Shown here piece after piece: positions 1-9,621 of a stretch of 64,000 bases of DNA. Each line of letters begins with the position of its first letter. The stretch's first letter is position 1. The DNA is taken from positions 1-64,000 of the forward strand of contig NZ_JAFBIL020000010.1 in assembly GCF_016809835.1 (NCBI RefSeq). Reading direction: 5' to 3'. Source of the stretch: Massilia soli (GTDB taxonomy: Bacteria; Pseudomonadota; Gammaproteobacteria; Burkholderiales; Burkholderiaceae_D). The position numbers and the translations under genes were made by a program. The notes beneath the pieces were generated by a model. It searched no databases. It was not told where the DNA came from and saw nothing but the letters and a program-made list of their open reading frames with translations.

Positions 1-187
1 GGCATTTAATGAAATCGGCCTGATCACGGTCGACCAGCGCACCATTGGCATCAAGGACGCCGAAGCCCTGAAAACCTTGCGCCGGCTGCCGCCATCGCGC
101 TCGCGCGCCAAGCAAAACCTAGCCGCCAAACAAAAGGCGGAACAGGAACAGGCGGCCGGAGGCACCCCGGTACTGACCGTGGCCTAA
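1..187 (+). CDS. Crp/Fnr-family transcriptional regulator, C-terminal fragment
   Basis: Only the last 61 codons are inside the window; the reading frame is open from base 2 and ends at TAA 185-187. The segment NEIGLITVDQRTIGIKDAEAL resembles the recognition-helix/wing end of the Crp-Fnr winged helix, where family members read like GLIEVxxxxIxIxDxEAL. It is followed by a charged tail rich in Lys, Gln and Ala. The protein would bind DNA as a dimer in response to a ligand or redox signal, but the sensing domain lies outside the window, so the signal cannot be named. It converges on the small gene at 250-552. The family call is an inference from a short fragment. Confidence 0.6.
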   Translation, partial: AFNEIGLITVDQRTIGIKDAEALKTLRRLPPSRSRAKQNLAAKQKAEQEQAAGGTPVLTVA

Positions 188-249
188 GCTGGCATGCGCG
201 CCACGCCACGCCGGCGGCGGCCCGGAATCCGGGTTCGCCCGCCGTGCGG

Positions 250-552
250 TCAAGGCTTGGCGGGCGCCTCGCGCACCACTACCCCATTGTTGTCCTTCAC
301 CTTTTCACCGACCCGCAATCCCGGGTCGTTGTCGTACCTGAAGGTCTTGACCTTGCCGTCGGTGTAGCGCAGCACCATCTCGTAACGGTGCGCGCCGCCA
401 CCGGCCGGCACCGGATTGAGCGCTTCCACGGTCGCGCAGTTGGTGCAATAGCGAACCTCGCGCGGCGCATTCTGCTGCGGTTTGTCTTGTGCCGGCGCCA
501 GCGCGGGAAGCAGCGCCGCGGCCAGCACGGCAAAAATTCCTGATCGGTTCAT
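250..552 (-). CDS. small exported protein of unknown function
   Basis: The gene encodes 100 residues starting with MNRSGIFAVLAAALLPALAP, a short signal peptide ending near AQ, so the product is probably periplasmic. The mature part has two cysteines in YCTNCATV, the phrase RYTDGKVKTFRYDNDPGLRVGEKVK, and no recognised catalytic motif. An in-frame ATG eight codons upstream (576) is rejected because a perfect AGGAGG lies about seven bases before the ATG at 552. The gene follows pdeM by 55 bases on the same strand and could be the last gene of the repair operon, though nothing in the protein suggests a repair role. A C/G-rich hairpin without a T-run follows its stop. The resemblance to small outer-membrane lipoprotein-like families is too weak to name one. 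Confidence 0.75.
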   Translation of the reverse strand: MNRSGIFAVLAAALLPALAPAQDKPQQNAPREVRYCTNCATVEALNPVPAGGGAHRYEMVLRYTDGKVKTFRYDNDPGLRVGEKVKDNNGVVVREAPAKP

Positions 553-607
553 ATGGATTGCCTCCTGTGGGGTCAAGGTAAGCGCCCGGCTGGCGCGCGT
601 CGGTGCG

Positions 608-1258
608 TCAGCGAACGAAGTGGACGGCGTCGCCCGATGTCACGAAGATGCGGTCGCCTGCTTCCGGTGCAATGGCAAAACCACCAGTAAACGCGCCGAA
701 CGATGGCACGATCATGCGCTTCGTACCGACCACGAAGCATGGCAGGCGCAGCGATTCGAAACGCGTGCTTAGCACGAACACCGGGTGGATATGGCCGGCC
801 AGCGCATAGCCGGGCGTGTCGAGGTCGGGATGGTGGCAGAACGAGAACGGCGCCAGCGTGTACGGTTCATCGACCATCTCGATGCCGAGGCTGGCGGCCG
901 GGTCGCCCGCGTGGCGGTCGTGGTTGCCCCGCACCAGCGTCAGCGCCAGGGCCGGGTGCTGCCTGCGCCACTCCAGCATGCGCTCCAGCGTCGCCGAGGC
1001 ATGCGCGGCGCGCGCGTGCAGGAAGTCGCCAAGGAAGACAATGCGATTGACCTCGTGCGCGGCGATCAGCTCGTCGAGCGCGAGCAGGTTCTGGGTGGTC
1101 GTCCCGCGCGGCACAGGGATGCCCTGGGCACGGAACGACGCTGCTTTGCCGAAGTGGATATCGGCGATGATCAGGGTTTTCTGGCTCGGCCAGTACAGCG
1201 CCTTTTGCGCCAGCAGGAGCAGCAGCTCGCCAGCCACCAGCAGTTCGCGCGAGCTCAC
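608..1258 (-). CDS. pdeM: ligase-associated DNA damage response endonuclease PdeM (metallophosphoesterase)
   Basis: This 216-residue protein belongs to the calcineurin-like phosphoesterases found beside bacterial ATP-dependent ligases. The metal-ligand set is complete: DIH at 33-35, GD at 77-78, GNHD at 111-114, HH near 142 and GHIH at 155-158. Family members act as Mn2+-dependent nucleases or phosphodiesterases on DNA ends. The start is GTG at 1258, overlapping the TGA of the upstream helicase by four bases (GTGA), so translation is coupled. It is the fifth gene of the recQ-exonuclease-ligase-helicase-pdeM operon and probably trims DNA ends before ligation. The function is taken from the family and the context. 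Confidence 0.93.
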   Translation of the reverse strand: MSSRELLVAGELLLLLAQKALYWPSQKTLIIADIHFGKAASFRAQGIPVPRGTTTQNLLALDELIAAHEVNRIVFLGDFLHARAAHASATLERMLEWRRQHPALALTLVRGNHDRHAGDPAASLGIEMVDEPYTLAPFSFCHHPDLDTPGYALAGHIHPVFVLSTRFESLRLPCFVVGTKRMIVPSFGAFTGGFAIAPEAGDRIFVTSGDAVHFVR

Positions 1259-3720
1259 GGTTCGGCCGCCTTTTCCAGTTCGCGCAGGATGCGCCCGATG
1301 CGGTCCGACAGCTTCTCGGTGGTCAGCTTCTCGCGGAAGCGCTCCACCATCAGCGCGAAGCCTAACGGCGTGGCGCGCTTGACCTCGCAGTGCGCCACCG
1401 CGCGCGCATGCAGCTCGGTGAGCGTGTCGCGCAGGCGCGTCAGTTCCAGCTCCTGCTCCATCACTTCGCGCTGCGCCTGTGTCAGCAGCAGGTTGCCGCT
1501 ATCGTGTTTGCGGAACACCTCGAAGAACAGCGACGACGACGCCTGGATCTGGCGCGTGCTTTTCGGCTGGCCCGGGTAGCCCTGGAACACCAGGCCAGCG
1601 ATGCGCGCCACTTCACGAAACCGCTGCTGCGCCAGCTGGGTCGCGTTCAGGCTCTCGAGCACGTCCTCCAGCAGCATCGTGGTGTCGAACAGGCCGACCT
1701 CGCGCCCGGTGGGGCCGCTGAACACCGTTTTCCAGTCCACCGCAACGGGCGAGAGCAGCTCGAAGCCATAGTCGTTGATCGCGATCGAGAAGGTGGCCGG
1801 CTGCAGCTTGCCGATCCGGTAGGCGAACAGCGAGGCCAGCCCCATGTGCACGGAGCGGCCGGCGAACGGATACATGAACAGGTGGTAGCCTTCGCGGCTC
1901 TTCATGCTTTCGACGACCAGCGTGTCGATCGTCGGCAGGGCCGACCAGCGCTGCTGGATTTCCAGCAGCGGTTTGATGGCCTGCATTTCGGGACCGTTGA
2001 ACACCCCCGCCTCGGCCTGGCGCAACTGTTCCAGCGCGGCGTGCGCCAGCTCGGACGACATCGGCATCTTGGCGCCCATCCAGCGCGTGACGGTGCCGCG
2101 GTTCTTGCCGGTGGCGCGCTTGACGAATGCCGTCATCTCATGGACCCGGACGAATTCGAGGACCCGTCCGCCGAACAGGAAATGGTCACCCGCCTTCAGG
2201 CGCGAGATGAACGACTCTTCCACGGTGCCGATGCGCCCGCCCGTCATGTACTTCACCTGCATCGATGAATCGGACACGATGGTGCCGATGCCCATGCGGT
2301 GGCGCCGCCCCAGCGCCAGATTCGGCACCCGGTACACGCCATGCTCGTCGGGCACCACGCGCTGGTATTCGGGATACGCGACCAGGCTCTGGCCCCCGCG
2401 CGCGACAAAGTCCAGCGCCCACTGCCACTCCTCCTCGGTCAGCGCGCGGTACGACCACGCGCCGCGCACCTCGTCGTACAGCGCCTTCGATTCAAAGCCG
2501 CCGCCCAGCGCCACCGTCACTAGGTGCTGCACCAGCACGTCGAGCGGCTTGTTCGGCACCAGTCGCGCTTCGATGCGGCGCGCCGCCACCGCCTGCTTCG
2601 CGCCAGCCGCTTCGAGGATTTCAAGGCTGTTGGTCGGCACCAGCGTCACGCGCGAGACCCGCCCCGGCGCGTGGCCGCTGCGCCCGGCGCGCTGCAGCAG
2701 GCGCGCGATGCCTTTGGCCGAGCCGATCTGCAGTACCCGCTCGACCGGCAGGAAATCCACCCCCAGGTCAAGGCTGGCGGTGCAGATCACGGCCTTCAAC
2801 TCGCCCTTCTTCAGCCCCAGCTCGACCCACTCGCGCACTTCGCGGTCGAGCGAGCCGTGATGCAGCGCGATGACGCCGGCCCAGTCGGGCCGCGCCTCCA
2901 GGATGTTCTGGTACCACAGTTCGGACTGCGAACGGGTATTGGTAAATACCAGGGTCGCATCGAACTTGTCGATTTCCTCGATCACCGGGTTGAGCATCTG
3001 GATGCCGAGGTGGCCGCCCCACGGGAAGCGCGACACGTTCTCGGGAATCAGCGAATCGACCAGCAGCTCCTTGCGCATCTCGCCCTCGACCAGCACGCCC
3101 TTGCCCTCGCCCAGCAGCACGGCGCGCGCCTCGGGCAGGTTGCCCATCGTCGCCGACAGGCCCCACACGACCAGCTGCGGATTCCAGCCGCGCAGGCGCG
3201 CCAGCGCCAGCTGCACCTGCACCCCGCGCTTGGTCCCCATCAGCTCATGCCACTCGTCGATGATGATCATGTCGAGCGAGGCGAACTGGGTGGCGGCCTG
3301 CGCGTGGCTCAGCAGCAGCGACAGGCTTTCGGGCGTGGTGATCAGGGTCGCGGGCAGTCCTTTCGACTGGCGCGCGCGCTCGGCCGAACTGGTGTCGCCG
3401 GTGCGTGCCCCAATGGTCCAGCCGGGCGCCAGGCCGGCCGCGCTTTCTTCCAGCGCGCGCTGGGTATCGGCCGCCAGTGCCCGCATCGGCGTAATCCACA
3501 GCACCCGCAAGCCGCCCTTCTTGCGGCCGGCCGAACGCATGCCGCGCTGAAGCGCCGCGAACCACACCGCGTAAGTTTTGCCGGAACCGGTATTGGCGTG
3601 CAGCAGCCCGGACTCTCCGGCCAGCGCCGCCTTCCACACCGCGCGCTGGAACGGGAACACCTTCCAGCCGCGCGCCGCGAACCAGCCGTCGACGGCCAGC
3701 GCCGCCTGGCTCTTGCTCAT
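1255..3720 (-). CDS. ligase-associated DNA damage response DEXH-box helicase (Lhr-like)
   Basis: This 821-residue superfamily 2 helicase has Walker A TGSGKT at 44-49, motif II DEWH at 155-158 (the DEXH variant typical of Lhr proteins), motif III SAT at 189-191, and motifs V/VI in LDLGVDF and QRAGRSGH of the second RecA-like domain. The C-terminal half matches the Lhr-core accessory region. It should be an ATP-driven 3'-5' translocase that unwinds damaged duplex or RNA:DNA hybrids for the neighbouring ligase. The ATG at 3720 overlaps the ligase stop in an ATGA arrangement, and its own stop overlaps pdeM. The length is normal for the ligase-associated subgroup, which is shorter than full-length Lhr of about 1500 residues. 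Confidence 0.93.
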   Translation of the reverse strand: MSKSQAALAVDGWFAARGWKVFPFQRAVWKAALAGESGLLHANTGSGKTYAVWFAALQRGMRSAGRKKGGLRVLWITPMRALAADTQRALEESAAGLAPGWTIGARTGDTSSAERARQSKGLPATLITTPESLSLLLSHAQAATQFASLDMIIIDEWHELMGTKRGVQVQLALARLRGWNPQLVVWGLSATMGNLPEARAVLLGEGKGVLVEGEMRKELLVDSLIPENVSRFPWGGHLGIQMLNPVIEEIDKFDATLVFTNTRSQSELWYQNILEARPDWAGVIALHHGSLDREVREWVELGLKKGELKAVICTASLDLGVDFLPVERVLQIGSAKGIARLLQRAGRSGHAPGRVSRVTLVPTNSLEILEAAGAKQAVAARRIEARLVPNKPLDVLVQHLVTVALGGGFESKALYDEVRGAWSYRALTEEEWQWALDFVARGGQSLVAYPEYQRVVPDEHGVYRVPNLALGRRHRMGIGTIVSDSSMQVKYMTGGRIGTVEESFISRLKAGDHFLFGGRVLEFVRVHEMTAFVKRATGKNRGTVTRWMGAKMPMSSELAHAALEQLRQAEAGVFNGPEMQAIKPLLEIQQRWSALPTIDTLVVESMKSREGYHLFMYPFAGRSVHMGLASLFAYRIGKLQPATFSIAINDYGFELLSPVAVDWKTVFSGPTGREVGLFDTTMLLEDVLESLNATQLAQQRFREVARIAGLVFQGYPGQPKSTRQIQASSSLFFEVFRKHDSGNLLLTQAQREVMEQELELTRLRDTLTELHARAVAHCEVKRATPLGFALMVERFREKLTTEKLSDRIGRILRELEKAAEP

Positions 3721-5354
3721 GGCGCGCCGGCCGCCGCCAGCAGGCCCTTGAGCGTGTCGAGCGTGTCCGCATCCTCGACCGGCTTGTCGTCGCGCTTGCG
3801 CAGGATGCGCGGGAAGCGCACCGCGATGCCGGCCTTGTGCCGGGTCGACAAAGCGATGCCCTCGAAGCCGATCTCGAACACCATCGTCGGTTTCACCGAG
3901 CGCACCGGGCCGAATTTTTCGACGGTGGTCTTGCGGATGGCGTTGTCGACCACCGCGATCTCGGCGTCGGTCAGTCCCGAATAGGCTTTCGCAAACGGCA
4001 CCAGCTTGCGCTCGCCGCCCGGGTCAAGGTCCCAGACCGCGAACGTGTAGTCGGTGTACAGCGAAGCACGGCGCCCGTGCCCGGCCTGCGCGTAGATCAG
4101 CACCGCGTCGATCGAATACGGCTCGACCTTCCATTTCCACCAGGTGCCGACATCTTTGGTGCGGCCCACGCCATACTGCGCCTGCGCCGCCTTGAGCATC
4201 ATGCCCTCGACGCCGCGGCTGCGCGATTCGGTGCGCAGCGCCGCCAGCTCGTCCCAGCCGGCCGCCCGCACCAGCGGCGAAATTTTCAGCTGCGGCTGGC
4301 CGACCTCCCGCACCAGCGTTTCGAGCAGGGTGCGCCGTTCGCGCTGCGGCAGCGTGCGCAGGTCGATGCCGTTTTCCTCGAGCAGGTCGTAGCACACCAG
4401 CACCGCCGGCAACTCCCCCAGCAGCTTGGCTGATAAGGTCTTGCGGCCGATGCGCTTTTGCAGGTCCGCGAAGGGCGCCGGTCCATCGCCGGCGCTCCAG
4501 ATCAGCACTTCGCCATCGACCACGGTCCCTTCCGGCAGGCGCACCGCGGCCAGTTCCGGAAAGCGCTCGGTGATCAGGTCTTCACCGCGCGACCACAGGT
4601 AGTTCTGGCCGCCGCGCCGCACCAGCTGCGCGCGGATGCCGTCGTACTTCCACTCTGCCTGCCATTCGGCCAGGTCGCCCAGCGCGGCCGGCTCGCCCTG
4701 CAGCTGGTGCGCCAGGAAAAACGGGTATGGCTGGCCGCCGCGCAGCTTGTGCTCGTCATCTGATTGCTCGGCGATGAGTTGCAGGAAGCCTGCCGCCGTC
4801 GGCCTGACCGAACCGTCGGTCCAGCCCATCAGGCGCTGGGCAATCAGCTTGCTGTCGACGGCGGCGATGGCCGCCAGGGCGCGCGTGACCAGCAGCTTCG
4901 ACACGCCGACCCGGAAACCGCCGCCGATCAGCTTGACCAGCAAAAAGCGCTCGCGCCAGTCAAGTTCGTCCCAGAAGCCATACAGCGCTTCGCGGATCGC
5001 GGCCGGGTCGGCGCCGCGCAGGGGACCGATCCGCTCCTGCATCCATTCGGCCAGCCCGACATCACTGTGCTTCGATGGCGGCGGCAGGATGTGGGCGATG
5101 GTCTCGGCCATGTCGCCGACAGCGTTGTACGATTCGTCGAACAGCCACTCGTCGAGCCCCGCGTATTCGATCGCGTACTGGCGCAGCAGCTTGCTCGGCA
5201 CCGCCTGGCGCGGCTTGCCGCCGGCGAGGAAGTAGACCGCCCATGCGGCGTTCTCGGGCGCGGCCGTGCTGAAGTAGTTCTGCAAAGCGTCGAGCTTGCG
5301 GTTGGTGGCGGTGGTTTCATCCAGCTCGGCGTAGAGGCGCGCGAATTCACGCAT
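3717..5354 (-). CDS. ATP-dependent DNA ligase (repair-associated, LigC/LigB-like)
   Basis: This 545-residue ATP-type ligase has an alpha-helical DNA-binding domain at 1-200 and a nucleotidyltransferase core beginning at motif I EWKYDGIR, where Lys236 is the expected adenylated residue. Motif III appears as VDGEVLIW, motif IV as VEGMMLK and motif V as WWKWKVEP; an OB-fold follows to the C-terminus. It seals nicks using ATP and is distinct from the essential NAD+-dependent LigA. Proteins of this class are annotated as cisplatin damage response ligases. The ATG at 5354 lies eight bases inside the end of the exonuclease gene, and the stop overlaps the helicase start, so four consecutive genes are translationally linked. 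Confidence 0.94.
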   Translation of the reverse strand: MREFARLYAELDETTATNRKLDALQNYFSTAAPENAAWAVYFLAGGKPRQAVPSKLLRQYAIEYAGLDEWLFDESYNAVGDMAETIAHILPPPSKHSDVGLAEWMQERIGPLRGADPAAIREALYGFWDELDWRERFLLVKLIGGGFRVGVSKLLVTRALAAIAAVDSKLIAQRLMGWTDGSVRPTAAGFLQLIAEQSDDEHKLRGGQPYPFFLAHQLQGEPAALGDLAEWQAEWKYDGIRAQLVRRGGQNYLWSRGEDLITERFPELAAVRLPEGTVVDGEVLIWSAGDGPAPFADLQKRIGRKTLSAKLLGELPAVLVCYDLLEENGIDLRTLPQRERRTLLETLVREVGQPQLKISPLVRAAGWDELAALRTESRSRGVEGMMLKAAQAQYGVGRTKDVGTWWKWKVEPYSIDAVLIYAQAGHGRRASLYTDYTFAVWDLDPGGERKLVPFAKAYSGLTDAEIAVVDNAIRKTTVEKFGPVRSVKPTMVFEIGFEGIALSTRHKAGIAVRFPRILRKRDDKPVEDADTLDTLKGLLAAAGAP

Positions 5355-6375
5355 TCGCGGCCCCTGCGACGGCGGTGCTGGCGCTTTCCTCGGCGTCGTC
5401 GTCGCCGTATTCGGTATCGAAGCCGGCGGCGTCCAGGCCCTGCTGGCACAGCCAGCGCACCATCACGCCGATCGAGCCATGCGTGACGATGACCCGTTCG
5501 GCTTCGGTGGCGCGCACGGCGGTCATCAAGCCAGGCCAGTCGGCGTGATCCGACAGGATGAAGCCGCGGTCCACCCCGCGCCGGCGGCGCGCGCCGCGCA
5601 GCTGCATCCAGCCACTGGCAAAGGCGTCGCTGTAGTCGCCGAAGCGTTTCATCCACGACGAGCCGGCTGCCGAGGGCGGCGCGATCACGATGGCGCGCTT
5701 GAGCGCCTGCTTGTCGACATCGGTCACCATCACCGTGGGCGGCAGGTCGACGCCGCTGGCGCGGTACACCTTGTTCAGCGGTTCGGCCGCACCGTGGCAG
5801 ACGATCGGCCCGATGCTCGGGTCGAGGCCCGACAAGATGCGCTGCGCCTTGCCGAACGCATAGGCAAACACCACGCTGCAGCGGCCCGCCTCGGCGTTGT
5901 TGCGCCACCACTGGTTGATGTCGTCGAAAATATCCTGCTGCGGTTGCCAGCGGTAGATCGGCAGCCCGAACGTCGATTCGGTGATGAAGGTATCGCAGCG
6001 CACCGGCTCGAACGGTACGCAGGTGCGGTCCGGCTCGACCTTGTAGTCGCCCGAGGCCACCCACACTTCGCCCTTGTGCTCCATCCGCACCTGCGCCGAA
6101 CCGAGGACGTGCCCCGCCGGATGCAGCGACACCGTGACGCCGTTATGCACCACGGTGGCGCCGTACTCGATGCCGTCGATGTGGATATCGCCGAGGCGCG
6201 ACTTGAGGATGTCCACCCCGCTGACGCTCGACAGGTAGTGGCCGTGACCGACCCGCGCATGGTCGCCATGGGCGTGCGTGATCACGGCCCGGTCCACCGG
6301 CCGCCACGGGTCGATGTAGAAATCGCCCGGCACGCAGTACAAGCCCTCCTTGCGGACGACGACCATGTCACCCAT
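5347..6375 (-). CDS. ligase-associated DNA damage response exonuclease (metallo-beta-lactamase fold)
   Basis: The protein is about 342 residues with a metallo-beta-lactamase core: HAHGDH at 34-39 supplies the metal ligands and HPAGHVLGSAQ gives a further conserved histidine. The second half looks like a beta-CASP region, as in SNM1/Artemis-type nucleases that process DNA ends. Three in-frame starts compete: GTG 6387, ATG 6375 and ATG 6366. I chose 6375 because family members begin close to this point, but the GGGGAGG before it is only three bases away, so 6366 is also possible. The recQ stop lies 14 bases upstream, placing the gene second in the operon. It lies beside the ligase it presumably serves. 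Confidence 0.9.
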   Translation of the reverse strand: MGDMVVVRKEGLYCVPGDFYIDPWRPVDRAVITHAHGDHARVGHGHYLSSVSGVDILKSRLGDIHIDGIEYGATVVHNGVTVSLHPAGHVLGSAQVRMEHKGEVWVASGDYKVEPDRTCVPFEPVRCDTFITESTFGLPIYRWQPQQDIFDDINQWWRNNAEAGRCSVVFAYAFGKAQRILSGLDPSIGPIVCHGAAEPLNKVYRASGVDLPPTVMVTDVDKQALKRAIVIAPPSAAGSSWMKRFGDYSDAFASGWMQLRGARRRRGVDRGFILSDHADWPGLMTAVRATEAERVIVTHGSIGVMVRWLCQQGLDAAGFDTEYGDDDAEESASTAVAGAANA

Positions 6376-6388
6376 ATGCCTCCCCACC

Positions 6389-8092
6389 CTACGCCGGCAT
6401 CACGAAGCCGGCCATGAAGGTGCGCCTCTCGCCATCGGGGAAGGCGATGGTGATCTCGTCGCCGGCGCTCGACTCCACCGTGCCGACATCGTACTTCGGC
6501 ACCCGCACCTGCGCGCCTGGCTCGAATACCGGGCCGGCAGGTTGTTCCTCGGGCTCCTTGTCGAACTCGTCGTCGCGGATCTCGATGGCGTCCAGCAGGA
6601 CCGGCGGATTGAGGCAGTTATCGCAGCGGCAGCACTTCTGGAACCCTTCGACCTCGTCGCCGAAATAATCGAGCAGCACCTTCCAGCGGCAAAAACCGCT
6701 GACCGCGTAAGCCACCATCTGTTCGAGCGCCTCGCGGTCGCGCTCCTGCTTGAGCGAATACACGTCGGCCAGCTTGTCGAAGGTTTCCTGTGTCGGCCTG
6801 GCCGTCGTCGGCGCGTAGTCGAGCGCGCGGTTCTGGCGCAGCAGCTTGCCTTCCTTGAGCAGTTTCAGGCAAACCTTGACCTTGCTGGCAGCGACGTCCT
6901 CGTCGACCTCGCAGATGCGCCCGAACGGCACCGGCCCCGATGCGGCCAGCTCCTTTACCGCTTCGTACAGCGCGCGCAGCTCGGCCGCGTGCGGATAGTG
7001 CTTGGCCAGGAAGAATTGCTGCACCCGTTTATCGTCCTGCAAGTACAGCAGGATGCACTCGGCGTCCTGGCCGTCGCGGCCCGCGCGGCCCGACTCCTGG
7101 TAATAGGCTTCGAGGTTGGCCGGCACCTGCAGGTGGATCACGAAGCGCGTGTCGCTCTTGTCGATGCCCATGCCGAAGGCGTTGGTGGCGACCATGACGC
7201 GCCGTTCGCCATCCATGAACATGTCCTGGTGGTCCTTGCGTTCGGCGGCCGGCAGCTTGCCATGGTAGATGGTGACGCTCTCGCCGGCCTCCTCGAGGAT
7301 GGCATACATCTCTTCGGCCACCTTGACGGTCGCCGCATAGACGATGCCCACGCCCCCGGTTTGCTGCACCAGCGCCAGCGCCTTCTGGTACTTCTCGTCG
7401 TGGTTGGTCGCCTGCACTACCCGGTAGTGCAGGTTGGGCCGGTAGATGCCGGTATTGATGACGTTGATCTTCGGCCGCCCCAGCTGCTTGCCGATGTCCT
7501 TCACCACGTCGTCGGTGGCGGTGGCGGTGAGCGCCAGCACCGGCGGATGGCCAAGCGCGTCGATCGATGCGGACAGGTCGAGGTAGGCCGGGCGGAAGTC
7601 GTGGCCCCATTTGGAAATGCAGTGCGCCTCGTCGATCACCACCAGCGACACCTCGACCGGCTTGAACGTGGCCACGAATTCAGGGGTTGCCAGCCGTTCC
7701 GGCGTGCAGAACACGATCCGGTAGCGTCCGCTGCTGATGCCTTCGAGCGCGTCGTTCTCTTCCTCGCGGGTCAGGCTGCTGTTAACCTGGGTCGCGCCGA
7801 TGCCGAGCTCGATCAGTCGTTCGAGCTGGTCTTTCATGAGGGAGATCAGCGGCGAAACCACTACGGTGGTCCCTGGGAAGATTCGTGCGGGAATCTGATA
7901 ACACAGCGATTTTCCGCTGCCGGTTGGCATGATCGCCAGCGTGTCGAGGCCGTCGAGCACGCCATCGATGACGCGGCGCTGGCCATCGCGCAGGCGCTCG
8001 ATCCCGAACACATTTTTCAGGAGCGTCGAAATGGCGTTGCGGCGTACTGCCTTCGCCCCGTTATGCATCAGTTGTCGGTTATATGTCGTCAT
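6389..8092 (-). CDS. recQ: RecQ-family ATP-dependent DNA helicase
   Basis: The 567-residue protein has RecQ motif 0 (RDGQRRVI), Walker A TGSGKS at 57-62, DEAH at 154-157 and the second helicase domain ending in QESGRAGRDG. The RQC zinc-binding region shows clustered cysteines (CRWKVLLDYF ... CCRCDNC). The usual HRDC domain is absent. Instead an acidic linker (DDEFDKEPEEQP) leads to a small beta-rich module, GAQVRVPKYDVGTV ... ITIAFPDGERRTF, resembling the Tudor-like tail of UvrD/PcrA. The start is taken as ATG 8092; a TTG-started extension to 8182 would run through repeat-like sequence and is rejected. ATG 8068 is an alternative, and neither has a good ribosome site. The gene heads the ligase-associated repair operon. 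Confidence 0.92.
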   Translation of the reverse strand: MTTYNRQLMHNGAKAVRRNAISTLLKNVFGIERLRDGQRRVIDGVLDGLDTLAIMPTGSGKSLCYQIPARIFPGTTVVVSPLISLMKDQLERLIELGIGATQVNSSLTREEENDALEGISSGRYRIVFCTPERLATPEFVATFKPVEVSLVVIDEAHCISKWGHDFRPAYLDLSASIDALGHPPVLALTATATDDVVKDIGKQLGRPKINVINTGIYRPNLHYRVVQATNHDEKYQKALALVQQTGGVGIVYAATVKVAEEMYAILEEAGESVTIYHGKLPAAERKDHQDMFMDGERRVMVATNAFGMGIDKSDTRFVIHLQVPANLEAYYQESGRAGRDGQDAECILLYLQDDKRVQQFFLAKHYPHAAELRALYEAVKELAASGPVPFGRICEVDEDVAASKVKVCLKLLKEGKLLRQNRALDYAPTTARPTQETFDKLADVYSLKQERDREALEQMVAYAVSGFCRWKVLLDYFGDEVEGFQKCCRCDNCLNPPVLLDAIEIRDDEFDKEPEEQPAGPVFEPGAQVRVPKYDVGTVESSAGDEITIAFPDGERRTFMAGFVMPA

Positions 8093-8150
8093 AAACCCAA
8101 CTGTAATTCGCACGCGATGCGTTCGCCATAGGACGCAACCTACACCCGGC

Positions 8151-8211
8151 GTAGGAGCGGCCCTAGACGGGCACCCGGTCAATCATACAGCGTCGTTAGC
8201 CAAGCTCCTAC
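8151..8211. repeat. REPIN-like inverted pair (GTAGGAGC ... GCTCCTAC)
   Basis: A perfect 8-base inverted repeat, GTAGGAGC at 8151-8158 and GCTCCTAC at 8204-8211, bounds a 61-base intergenic element. The left arm continues as GGCCCTAGACGGGC. A small hairpin CCTAC-N7-GTAGG overlaps the left end. GTAGGAG heads are typical of REP/REPIN elements of gamma- and betaproteobacteria. The assignment is an inference from one copy. Confidence 0.4.
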
Positions 8212-8298
8212 AGACCCTCGGACGGTTGACCGATGGTTGCCACACGGTACAAGTCATAAGATAGCGTCATACAAACGACAAAGCAACCGGAGGACAGC

Positions 8299-8421
8299 AT
8301 GAACCGATTCTTACCAATGACCTGGGCAGCCCTTCACGTTGCACTGGCAACCGCAGCAACCTTGCTGGTGTGCTCGACCGACCTGCTGCACGGCCCCCAC
8401 GCTGCCTTGCTGATCCATTAA
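8299..8421 (+). CDS. 40-residue single-span membrane microprotein
   Basis: A short reading frame begins MNRFLPMTWAALHVALATAA and continues through LLVCSTDLLHGPHAALLIH. Residues 7-25 form one hydrophobic stretch, so the product could be a small inner-membrane protein or a signal-like peptide. The start is supported by a strong CGGAGGA seven bases upstream. A possible promoter, TTGACC at 8226-8231 and TACAAG at 8248-8253 with a 16-base spacer, precedes it. It sits alone on the plus strand between recQ and the receiver-kinase gene, which converges on it. I do not recognise a family. Being a real gene is an inference from the ribosome site and the membrane segment. Confidence 0.5.
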   Translation: MNRFLPMTWAALHVALATAATLLVCSTDLLHGPHAALLIH

Positions 8422-8427
8422 ACGTCC

Positions 8428-9621
8428 CTAGCCGGACGTGCTGAGCGGCAGCGTCAAGCTGAACACCGAGCCGCACTCCGCGCCCGGGACCACCGACAGC
8501 TGGCCGCCATGCGATTCGGCCAGTTGGCGCGAGATATACAAGCCCAGCCCCAGGCCCTTGACGTCGCGGTTGCCGCTGCCGCGCTCGAATGGCTCGAAGA
8601 TGCGCTGCTGTTCAGTTTCCGCAATCCCCTTGCCCTGGTCGCTGACATCGATCCGCACGGCATCGCCTTCCAGGATGACGCTGACTTCGACCGGCATGCT
8701 GCAGCCATAGCGCAGCGCATTGGTCAACAGGTTGACGATCACCTGCTCGACCCTGAACTCGTCCCACTGCCCGTGTACCGGGTCGTGCGGCACCAGGGTC
8801 AGCGAACTGCCCGACCCGGCCACCTGCAGCGACAGGTCGCTGACGATCCGTTCAATCAAACCCATCAATTCAACCGGCGCCGGCCGGATCGACAAGGTGC
8901 CGCTGCGCATCCGCGACACGTCGAGCATGTCATCAATCAGGCGGATCATCGCCTGGATCTGGCGCTCGTCGCGCGCGATCATCTTGTGCATCTGCTCGGG
9001 GCCGAAGGCGGCAAGATTGCCGCGCTTGAGCTGCAGCGTGCGCATCTGGGTTTCCAGGAACAGCGTATTGAGCGGCGTGCGCAGTTCATGCGCGACCAGC
9101 GACATGAAATCGTCGCGCATCCGCAGCGAACGCTCAAGCTCCATCTGGGTGGCCGACAACTCGGCCAGCAAGATTTCCTGCTCCTTGCGGCTTTGTTCCA
9201 GCGCCGCCACCTGGCGCCGTGTTTCGTTGCGCTGCTGATATAGCGCGACGAACACGTTGACCTTGCTGCGCACCGCCTCCGGGTCGAGCGGCTTGTACAT
9301 GAAGTCGACCGCGCCGGACTCGTAGCCCTTGAAGGCGTAGTTCAGCTCGCGCCCGGCGGCACTGACAAACACAATCGGAATATTCCGCGTGCGGTCTGTT
9401 CCGCGCATCAACTCGGCCAGTTCGAAACCATTCATGCCCGGCATCTGGACGTCGAGAATCGCCAGCGCGAATTCGTGTTCAAGCAGCAAGTCCAACGCCT
9501 CGTCGCCGGATCGCGCGTGCAGCACGATCCGGTGCTCGTCGCGCAACAACGCGTCGAGGGCTTGCAGGTTTTCCGCCAGATCGTCGACGATCAGGACTTT
9601 GGTGGGGTCGTTTACCCTCAT
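8428..9621 (-). CDS. response regulator-histidine kinase hybrid (REC-HisKA-HATPase)
   Basis: The 397-residue cytoplasmic protein starts with a receiver domain (acidic pocket DD at 13-14, phosphoacceptor Asp57 in LDVQMPG, Lys110), followed by a coiled coil at about 130-170. The HisKA domain has His178 in VAHELRTP, and the HATPase domain has VNLLTNALRYG and DQGKGIAETEQ. There is no transmembrane segment, so it receives phosphate or signals from another protein. Its ATG at 9621 overlaps the cheB-like stop as ATGA, making it the last gene of the kinase-cheR-cheB-kinase operon. It probably relays the output of the large hybrid kinase; the downstream target is not visible. Confidence 0.92.
   Translation of the reverse strand: MRVNDPTKVLIVDDLAENLQALDALLRDEHRIVLHARSGDEALDLLLEHEFALAILDVQMPGMNGFELAELMRGTDRTRNIPIVFVSAAGRELNYAFKGYESGAVDFMYKPLDPEAVRSKVNVFVALYQQRNETRRQVAALEQSRKEQEILLAELSATQMELERSLRMRDDFMSLVAHELRTPLNTLFLETQMRTLQLKRGNLAAFGPEQMHKMIARDERQIQAMIRLIDDMLDVSRMRSGTLSIRPAPVELMGLIERIVSDLSLQVAGSGSSLTLVPHDPVHGQWDEFRVEQVIVNLLTNALRYGCSMPVEVSVILEGDAVRIDVSDQGKGIAETEQQRIFEPFERGSGNRDVKGLGLGLYISRQLAESHGGQLSVVPGAECGSVFSLTLPLSTSG

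Noticed and set aside
8093-8182. N-terminal extension of RecQ from a TTG
   Set aside because: The extension runs through the repeat-like element and lacks a ribosome site and homology.
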